A stretch of DNA of 27,919 bases from Parachlorella kessleri (Eukaryota; Chlorophyta; Trebouxiophyceae; Chlorellales; Chlorellaceae). The stretch is from assembly GCA_001598975.1 (NCBI GenBank), contig BBXU01002987.1, forward strand, positions 1 to 27,919. Reading direction: 5' to 3'. A model generated the notes under the pieces. That model was given only the letters and a program-made list of their open reading frames with translations. It had not been told where the DNA came from and did not search any database. Made by a program: the position numbers and the translations under genes. Positions 20,801 to 27,919 of this stretch are shown one piece after another. The stretch's first letter is position 1. Each line of letters begins with the position of its first letter.

Positions 20801-21522
20801 ATGAGCTACTAACCTGCTTTGAGGAGGTGCATGAGGCCTCTATCAGCAGCGCTGCAGGCCGTGGTGTAGGGCCCAGCACTCCCTCAGGGGTGCTCCTCCC
20901 CGCAGCTCTGGGGAACAGTGGCGACTGGGCAGCCCTGGATGCATACCAGGGCCACGCCGCCAACCCTGCTTGCCGCTCTGGTAGGCTCGAAGCCTGCGGG
21001 AGCGCTGCAGCGTACAAGGCGGCTGCGTTTGCCACGCCCGGGGCGCCCTGGAGGACTTCCCCAAGGGGAGTGGCAGCACCCATCAGACCCACAGCACGGC
21101 GTGGGGCAGTGAGGGTGGGCGCGGACGGCAGCCTGCAGTGCCTGTGGAACCAGGACTGGGCTGGGAGCAACCACCACCAAGTTTCAGGCCTGGTGGCCAG
21201 CAGCGGGCTTCCTGCGGGCAAGCAAGCAGCACAGCAGCTCCTAGCCTGCCTACCTACCCTGCTCCAGGCGCAACAGCATGGCCTGCTGCCAGCTCCATCT
21301 GCTGCTAGCTTTGCAGGGCAGGGTGGTGATGGCGCCCAAGACCACTCCTGCCAGCAGCAGCAGCAGCACAAGCACAGCAGGCACAGCCATGGGGCACTGC
21401 CGGGGAGGCCGCTGCAGCTAGACTGGCTGACAGCCCAGCCGGCCGGCAGCCCTTCTTGGCGCTTGCAGGAATATATCCCGCTGGCAGCTACCAACGCTAG
21501 GCTGGAGCACTGCTGCCTCTGA
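17816..21522 (+). CDS. B3-domain transcription factor with extra zinc-finger-like motif
   Basis: Predicted nuclear DNA-binding regulator. Exons 17816-17912 (start uncertain), 18063-18141, 18312-18342, 18524-18622, 18885-18987, 19301-19455, 19628-19716, 20034-20255 and 20581-21522; about 605 aa if one missing base is allowed. The B3 fold is assembled from five exons: VLVFKVLTYSDIATDVV, then GGRIVLPRL from a 31-nt microexon, VQQHLEELL...PLRLAVNL, EVCDASGRAWAITLKTWQNV with PTFVLENT, and LIKAFG/LHQGFQLAICSESGR. These match the plant B3 order: opening strand, GRxVLPR, GxxWxxTLKTWQN, VLENTxxFIxA. Exon 19301-19455 is 155 nt where 156 are needed, and the frame breaks between LIKAFG and LHQGFQ. Upstream is a Cys-rich segment (CTCGLRKC). 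Downstream, ACYRTPGCHKLAGHKGFCKG followed by H is a C-x5-C-x9-C-x2-H motif resembling WRKY19-type fingers; its exon ends in a GC donor (CAG/GCAAGT). Then come the basic signal SRRKRKR and a 313-residue Ala/Gln-rich tail. Confidence 0.83.
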
Positions 21523-22911
21523 GCGTCCCCCTGGATTTTTCGGACGATGTTTGCATCCTACCATTGCAGCAAAAACTCTCCCCTGAACAGTAGGTAAGGG
21601 CCTCCAGGTGGGAGGGCTTGGTGGATCGTGTGCAGACAGCGGCATGTGCCCAGGTTGAATGTGCAGCAGAAGGTGGCTGGGGAGGAAGGAAGGAGCAGCT
21701 GGCAAGGCAGGGGGTATAGCCTGCCGAAAAGGGCAGGCCGCATCCCCCACGCTACCAAAGAACGCAAAGGTGATTTGCGAGCATTAAGGGTTACCGATTG
21801 ACTCACTGGGGTGTAGAGACTGATCCAAGTTGTTGGTGGCTCGCCAGCTTGCCATATTCTTGTTGGGACGTGTGTCTCTTCCTTGTGAATCCGCACTGGC
21901 AGCATACAAGCCCTCCCCAGTGGGAGGGAAGGGCTGCAACCCAATTGGAAGTTGTCTTGTAACCTCTCCTTCTTAGTTTTGCAAGCACATTTCGGAGGGC
22001 TTTCAAGGTTTGTCTGGTGTGTTTCTTGGGGCAAAAGCAGTCGAGCAGCCCCAGCACGAACTTCCAGGTATGATACATGTGCCACGTGGACACTTGTCCC
22101 AAGTCTTGAGGTCTTCATGGCTGCTTTCAATGTGTTTGCTTGCTACCTGAGGGCACTCTCCCTGGGGTTCATGATAGAAGTGGTGACCCTGTAATTAGCA
22201 TGGGTGGCAGGTAGTGCAAACAGGGAGTAGGGCTGGGCTGGACTGGACGGGCAGGGCTGGATGCAGAATGAGCCTGAGTCTTGCCTGAGTTCTGAGCCAG
22301 TAATTCTCTCCCCAAGATAATATTCCTTCAGCGGTCTTATGTTGACGGAAGTCTTCTTAGGTGTGCTTCTGCACCTGTACTTGCCTTTGCCTGAACCGGG
22401 AGAACTTCGGAAGCTTGAAGGGTCATCTTAGCATCCATGCTGTATCACATATAGGTTGGTTTGCACTTCTCACTGCGGTGTGCCATCATGGGGTCCTCTC
22501 CACGCAAAGGCAGGCACGAGTGGTTTGCTTAAAAAAAACATCAACTGTATACCAATGTACGCCAAACATGGAAGTACAGAATAATACGCTTTGCGGGAAG
22601 CCTGTGATATGAATACGGGATATGAACTAACAAGGACCACACAGGAAGAAGCTTTGGGGTAAATCTGCATATTGTACATCTGCGCCGTCATGAGCCCTCA
22701 GCGCCCCCCATTTGCCTATGTAGATGTACATGTACATATGCGCTGGGGAAGTTCTTATGGTTTGAGGTCTTCTCACTACCGAACCTGGGCAGCCGACAGC
22801 GCACCCGCTGGGAGCTGCCCAAGGAGGTACCATTCACATTGGAAGGCAGGTACTGCTCAATAGCATTAACGCACAGTCATTGCACCTCACAGCCTTGACC
22901 TTAAGGGTAAC
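21523..22911. other. Convergent 3' region between the B3 gene and the beta-barrel-like gene
   Basis: No coding exon was recognised. The long minus-strand reading frame 21558-22130 has no family resemblance and overlaps expected 3' UTR. TGTAA occurs at 21958-21962 and 22190-22194, candidates for the B3 transcript end, and the second copy of the dispersed repeat follows at 22194-22320. Confidence 0.45.
22194..22320 (+). repeat. Dispersed repeat, copy 2
   Basis: About 127 bp matching 6994-7124 in direct orientation, with small indels in the middle third where this copy is more G-rich. It begins immediately at a TGTAATTAGCA junction, about 670 nt past the B3 stop codon. Confidence 0.8.
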
Positions 22912-24635
22912 TTAGACCTTCACGACCGCATTCACCTCGTCTACATGGATGTGGAAGGCGCCATCCCCGATGCTGAGCATGCTGGAATCCATGCGGTACC
23001 TGGCTGCGGGAGTAGGCAGCTGCACACTGCCGCATACCTGCAGCGGCAAAGGCAGGAATTGTGCACAGCGCGGTGCTTCGCACGCAAGACAGGCAGCACC
23101 AAAGATGTCAAGAGCGCTTAGTCTTGCTAATGCTGCTGCTTTGGGAGCTGGTCATGGTGTGAAAGAAGACTCAAGGCTTCCAGGGATAGGTTAGCGTACA
23201 GCGGCGCGTTGGGGCCCAAACCCTAACCCGCACAAGGGAGGCCAGCACGGTTATCATGCAATGTGCCCTCTGTCAAGCCAGGGCAGCTGCCTCTATGGAA
23301 CACATACACACAGGCCGAAGGCTGCATCCAGACCCCACATGGAGCAGCTAAATGTCCGGCACAGCACAGCCACAGGCCAATCTAGCAACATCATCTGCCA
23401 CTATCCCCCACGAACCTCGAATCGCAGCCCCTTGTGCACTCTAAGCTTCTGCCTGACGCCAAAGGCATTGCCTGCCCATACCGCGCTGCGCCCGCTGCCG
23501 CTCCCACCCAGCTCCCCAAATTCAAGCTGCACGCCAAAGCAGGGGTCCAGCTTGCGCTCTGCAAAGGAGGGCGCAGAAGGAGCCAGTCCAGGTAAACTAT
23601 GGGCAGCCGCCATTTGCAGCTTGGTCCCACCTCCAACGCCATGAGCTGCGCAATGGTCCTAGCCTGCCACATTGTGCAACCTATGTACGGTTGTTAGGCT
23701 TCGCTAACGGCAGCAGGGTTGGCAGCACGAAAGAGCATGCCAATAGGCATGCTTTCGACTGCCACAGCCGCTGCAGCACCAATCTTTCACTCCAAGGCAC
23801 GTCCGAAACTGATAACCCGGGTCTGCCAAACCCACCCTCCAAGTTGGCATAGCTGACACTGCCTGCCAGTGCAACAGAGAGTCCGGACGCGATGGGAAGC
23901 TTCTTCCTGCAGATGTAGGTCACAGGGCGCGGTGGCTCTTGCTTGAGGAGGCCCCACATTGGCCAGGCTTGTTTTGGGCTGGACCCATCAGGCGCCTGTA
24001 GCCAGGTGCTGGGGGCTAGGCATGATTAGTGCATGTATGAAGAGATTAGCCTAGGCTTTGTTGTTTAGCAAGGGGCTGGGCAACCCATAGACGGGCCAGC
24101 AGTTCTGGCTCCTTGCTGAACCGCTCACTTGTATTCCACTCTCTGGTAGGGTAGGTTCAAGCTGAAGCGACCCCTCAGCAGAGCGTCCTGCAGCCACAAC
24201 AATTTAATCACTTCAACAAGCAGAGTGCGAACAGAGGATGCGCAGCTGTGTACTGATGGCTGGTTGCAAGGACTTCTCAAACCATGGCAGTGTTGGTCCT
24301 TGGTCCTGGTTCCTACCCAGTGCTGCTACGGTGTGGTGTATCAGGGTAAGTACAGCTGGTAGCAGCAAGGTAATTGCTGCCAACAGCCATAAAACGTGCC
24401 ACGACCGATACTGCCTAGCTATCACCTTGCAGGAGGCCCCGTAAGTGAACTCCCTAGTTGCCGTCTCATAATCTGCTTTGAGCGTGAATCGAAGGGGCCA
24501 GAAGTTCACCACTTTCCGAAGCTTCAACCGGTCCACCCCTCGAGGCAGCTGTGACGACCAGGTCAGCAGGACCTGTGGATGATCATGGCGAAGCAAGTAA
24601 ACGCTACTCCGCCTATCAAAAGCTGCATCAGCCAT
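22912..24635 (-). CDS. Small beta-strand-rich protein, possible organelle outer-envelope beta-barrel
   Basis: Exons on the minus strand: 24426-24635, 24129-24187, 23836-23906, 23412-23558 and 22912-23003, all in phase, 192 aa. The start ATG gives MADAAFDRRSSVYLLRHDHP with no transit peptide. The body is a series of alternating polar/hydrophobic strands with basic turns: RFTLKADYETATREFTYGAS, GRFSLNLPYQRVEYKKKLPI, GLSVALAGSVSYANLE, CFGVQLEFGEL, QKLRVHKGLRFEV and GAFHIHVDEVNAVVKV at the C-terminus. That pattern, the small size and the absence of a cleavable signal resemble plastid outer-envelope pore proteins, but I cannot match a named OEP. The last junction is least sure: exon 4 can also read through to a stop at 23401 (FEVRGG), and the final exon depends on the C/GTGGGG donor. 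It lies head-to-tail downstream of the dehydrogenase gene. Confidence 0.66.
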
Positions 24636-24818
24636 GACTTTCGGATGTGTTACCCTGAGTCGGCTATATGTACCGATCCTAGGATGACATGATGGTGTGT
24701 CATGGAAGGGGGGGGGGTTTCTATTTTACATGGTCCTGCGAGTACAAGGTTGCGCCACCGCCAGGACACAAACTGAGATAAAAGCAAAGCTTGCCATCAA
24801 CGCACACAAAGGAGCCTC
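24636..24818 (-). other. Short spacer between the dehydrogenase and the beta-barrel-like gene
   Basis: 183 bp holding the dehydrogenase 3' UTR and the promoter of the next gene. It contains a run of ten G on the plus strand (24708-24717). Confidence 0.4.
24726..24730 (-). terminator. TGTAA polyadenylation-type motif for the dehydrogenase
   Basis: The minus strand reads TGTAA 89 nt after the dehydrogenase stop codon, and about 90 nt before the ATG of the next minus-strand gene. Confidence 0.4.
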
Positions 24819-27594
24819 CTAACCATTAACCACAGAACCGCCGTTTGGGTGCAACACCTGCAGGCAGCACAGGGCAAACACTTTCAGCCGTGCTCTTTCG
24901 TCTCAGCCCTGACAGCCAGGCAAAGCCTTTTGGACCCCTGCAAGAAGACTGCTCCAAAAGAAGGCCTTAGGGTAGGGAGGACGCCTCCACCATTCAAGAG
25001 CTTGTGTGGCCCTACACATCACCCAGGTGGGCCTCACCTGGCCGGTGTAGTAACTTGACTCCTGGCTGGCAAGAAACACGTAGCTGGGTCCGATCTCGGC
25101 AGGCTGTAAGCAGGAGGGAGTTGCACAGCAGACAAGCGTCAGCTTTCTGTGCCAGTGCTGGACCATATATGTCGGTGACGAGCGAACAATGCATCATGTT
25201 TGTCTCCAATCAATCTTTCTCGTACAATGCATCAGGTGGACCCTTGCTGTCGTTCACCTGGTGTTGGCGGGACGGTTCCTTCTGCACCACTATGTCACCC
25301 TGCTCCCAGCTGGCAGCCCTCTTGATCCTAAGGATCAGACGGGTCCTGACCTGTGCAACACTACTATGTCAGCAGAGCGTGCGCCTACCTGGCCAATCCT
25401 GCCGAGGGGAGCATACCAGGACTTGAGACCCTCAAGGCTGTCATCAGGCATGGAGGCTGGTTGCAAGGGGGTCCAGATCTGCAGCACCCAGGCAAAGGAG
25501 CTGAAACAACTAGTTGCTGACCTACAGGAGCCAATCATCACCAGTCCAGCCAGCTGTGGCCACACAACCCACCATCGCCTCCACCAAAGGTCTACCATGT
25601 TATCTTTCTTAGCCGCGCACATCCGGGAAGTCACACCAGCCAAGAAGTGGGAGCACCAGCTGCCAGCCCAAAGTGCCCCCGTACACGGACGTGGGAAGCC
25701 AAGGCTACAATGTTTCCCATGTGCATGCACCCACAAGCAAGTCTGCCAGTATTCGGTTACCGACCTCCTGGACTGCCCTCCCCACCTGTCCCCTCTCTGC
25801 ACCCTGTTCAAGCTCCCCATACACAGCCCCGTCTCTCAGCAGAACCAAAAAGCACGATTGAGCAACCCACCGGCCCCGGCGCGACACCATTGACGCGGAT
25901 GCCCTTGGGTGCCAGCTGCTTTGAGAGGGAGCGGGTGAAAGAAGTGATGGCGCCCTTGGTGCAGGAGTACCTGTGCAGCAAAGCAGGCGTTGAGTCCCCA
26001 TACATGTGCCTGCCAGGTTGAACGGGTGCACTCATGACAGCGCTTCTGATGATGCAGAAGCGCCATAGCAGGCTGGAAGCAGTAGGCCCAAAACGAAGCC
26101 CGAGTACACAGAAAGCTCACAGTACACAGAAAGCTCACGATACACAGAAAGCTCACTCTAGGAGGCTTGGAGCGCCCTGGTAAGCGGTGACGGAGGTGGT
26201 GTTAATAATAGATGAGCCACGGGGCATGTGGGGCACCGCGTACTTGGCTAGGTAGAACATGGGGAAGATGTTGGTCCTACGAGGGTTCAAAGGCAGCATG
26301 GATGGGATGGGCCTGCGGAAGGCCCCTGCACACGGTTGGTGGGGCAGGCACTGGGCGGCGGACAGACAGAGCACACAGCGCAAACTACAGACGCCACCGG
26401 GTCTGCGGAAGCCTGTAGTAACCGCCCATGCTGACTATGGAAAGTGTGGGTGGTGACGAGGCAGAGGGGACGCAATTGCAGGGGCACCCACTTGAATGTG
26501 GATTCCACGATGTCAGGGGTGGTCTCCGTGATACTGTTCACGATGTGCTGGATGGCAGCGTTGTTCACCAGGACATCGATCTTGCAATACTTGCTTACGA
26601 CCTGCACGGCAGACAAGAAGCCTGAAGAACAGCAAATCGGCAAGTCCTGGAGTATGGCAACGATATACTGCGAAACTCTGTTGCGCTGTCCTAGGAAAGA
26701 AAACCAGGGGCCAGGAAGATGGCCGTTGCCGACCAGGACGAGCTTGCTGGACATGGGTAGCCTTTGTAAAAAGGCACAGGCGGACCTGGCCGGCCACTAG
26801 CACTGCAGTGGAAGTTCTTGCTGACAGGTCAGCAACGTACAAGCATGGGACGGCAACGGCCTATGAATAAACAAATAAATTAATAAGTAAATACGCCCAG
26901 GTCTATGGCCTACGCCCAGGCAACGGCCTAAGCACTGCCGGCACCTACCTTATCTATGATATCCTTGCACACCGGCTCTCCTTGAGTGAGATCCTTGGCA
27001 AGCAGCATGGCATCAGTGCCCTCCGCCTCCAGCATCTTGGCGGTTGCATCAGCATCCTGGACAAGGGCGAAGGGGAAGGGGACAGCGCTGCCAAAGTGGC
27101 ATGGTTCTAGTTGCGGCTGGGACCTCAGCAGTGCACAAACCGTCAGCAGTTTCAGATTCAGCAGTTGAGTGATGTTCATTCGCTCCGGGCCAGTCCTGCC
27201 ATACAGGAGGCTGCCGCCACCGGTACCAGGTCCATCTGCCCTCGCCTGCAAAGCCGTGCAAAGTGAGGACTTTCACCAGCAGAGCCCAGCCCAGCACCAA
27301 TGCTGCCGCCTCCTCCCAAGCTGCCAGAGCAGGCCAGGCGATGCCCAGTATCAAGCCCCCAAGCCTAGGGCATACACATCTGTTGACCGGCTGGTGATGT
27401 GCTGCGAGGATAGGTAGCTTGGAAAAGTTCTACAGGAGAAGATATACTCTGTGCTTGGTAGTCTATGTTGCAGGGTTCCTCACCACCTGCTCCTTGGGCA
27501 GGTAGACGATGGCAATTGCCTTGGCCTTCTCCTTGGCCATCATCACAGCCGCCGACCGGCCGATGCCAGAGTCACCACCGGTGATGACCACCAC
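24819..27594 (-). CDS. Short-chain dehydrogenase/reductase, glucose/ribitol dehydrogenase type (5' end outside window)
   Basis: NAD(P)-dependent oxidoreductase of the classical SDR fold. Visible exons: 27487-27594, 26949-27056, 26492-26601, 26157-26276, 25871-25970, 25389-25478, 25038-25103 and 24819-24857; all phases agree, giving 246 aa of C-terminal sequence. Key elements are all present: cofactor loop TGGDSGIG, VNNAA, catalytic Ser in INTTSVTAYQG, and the Y-x3-K pair in YSCTKG, followed by IRVNGVAPGP. The end, ASQESSYYTGQ joined to VLHPNGGSVVNG, is typical of the plant glucose/ribitol dehydrogenase homologues and bacterial YhdF/YghA-like enzymes. Those proteins have about 45 more residues before the first visible strand, so one or more N-terminal exons lie beyond 27919; nothing in 27600-27919 fits. 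True substrate is unknown for most members. Confidence 0.92.
26102..26156 (-). repeat. Three tandem 18-bp copies of a splice-donor segment
   Basis: On the minus strand the unit GTGAGCTTTCTGTGTA(C/T)(C/T) starts at the exon/intron boundary of the dehydrogenase (GA/GTGAGC at 26156) and is repeated with GTGAGC at 26138 and 26120. All three carry a consensus-like donor. Use of the second or third would retain a TGA in frame directly after the normal junction. Confidence 0.85.
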
Positions 27595-27919
27595 CTGCAC
27601 TCGAAGACGGCTAGCTGAGCAGTTGGACAGTTTGCAGTTGGCATGGCTGTCCAGCGCTTGCTTGTCCCTGGGAGTTCCCAAGTGTGCACGACGGTTGTCA
27701 GGGTGATGCCCCAAGACTTCGGCCGCAACAAGTGCGAGCTGCCAGGCAACGTGTGAAGTACACCTGAGGGCAGCCATTGTGGACCTCATTCACACCAACA
27801 GCAGTGCTCACATGCAGTATGCGTTCAGGTAGGCTAAGGGTACGATGCAGCCCCCCACATTGTTTTCGGCAGGCTAGGTCGTGTCATCTGCTGGATGCTC
27901 CTATAGATGCACTGCCCCG

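Noticed and set aside
21558..22130. 190-codon minus-strand reading frame
   Set aside because: No motif or family resemblance; it overlaps the expected B3 3' UTR and shows no splice-linked neighbours.
23218..23229. AAACCCTAACCC, telomere-like sequence
   Set aside because: Under two repeat units within an intron; expected by chance or as a promoter-type telo-box, not a telomere.
26865..26895. AT-rich run of AATAAA-like units
   Set aside because: Sits in a dehydrogenase intron; green algae mostly use TGTAA and no gene ends there, so not called a poly(A) signal.

Overview
This window is nuclear DNA from a plant-like eukaryote, most likely a chlorophyte green alga. A trebouxiophyte-type genome is my guess, but only the 'green alga' part is well supported. 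The evidence is: intron-dense genes with short introns (about 70 to 700 nt); strong GT..CTGCAG splice signals plus several apparent GC-AG introns; (C)AG-rich low-complexity coding sequence; a green-lineage B3 DNA-binding domain; a plant-like NPF/POT transporter; a plastid-type transit peptide; and TGTAA motifs downstream of several stop codons. I saw no prokaryotic operon, rRNA, tRNA, CRISPR array or autonomous transposon. All gene models were assembled by hand by matching splice sites, reading-frame phase and protein family motifs.

Layout, left to right: (1) minus strand, about 181-1864 with first exon uncertain: phosphatidylglycerophosphate synthase (CDP-alcohol phosphatidyltransferase). 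(2) plus, 2260-6832: WD40-repeat protein with a 700-residue low-complexity tail, divergent from gene 1. (3) minus, 7653-14867: a complete 16-exon proton-coupled oligopeptide/nitrate-type transporter (POT/PTR/NPF, 683 aa). (4) plus, 15289-16967: small predicted plastid membrane protein of unknown function, divergent from the transporter. (5) plus, about 17816-21522: B3-domain transcription factor with an extra zinc-finger-like Cys/His motif and a nuclear localisation signal. (6) minus, 22912-24635: small beta-strand-rich protein, possibly an organelle outer-envelope beta-barrel. (7) minus, 24819 to beyond 27594: short-chain dehydrogenase of the glucose/ribitol dehydrogenase type, whose 5' end lies outside the window.

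The most interesting signal is in the transporter. Exon 2, which encodes the TM1 proton-coupling ExxER motif, exists as two adjacent 52-nt versions separated by only 38 nt. Both have good splice sites, identical phase and open frames. Neither skipping both nor including both keeps the frame, so they look like mutually exclusive exons that would swap the TM1 helix. A degenerate second copy of the start of exon 14 lies in intron 13, and a 76-bp minisatellite has grown out of the exon-5 acceptor region of the same gene. Other signals are a 130-bp dispersed repeat found downstream of two plus-strand genes, a one-base frame break inside the B3 domain, and a triplicated splice donor in the dehydrogenase.

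The genes are not an obvious pathway: lipid synthesis, transport, plastid membrane, transcription and redox functions sit side by side, as is normal for a eukaryotic chromosome.
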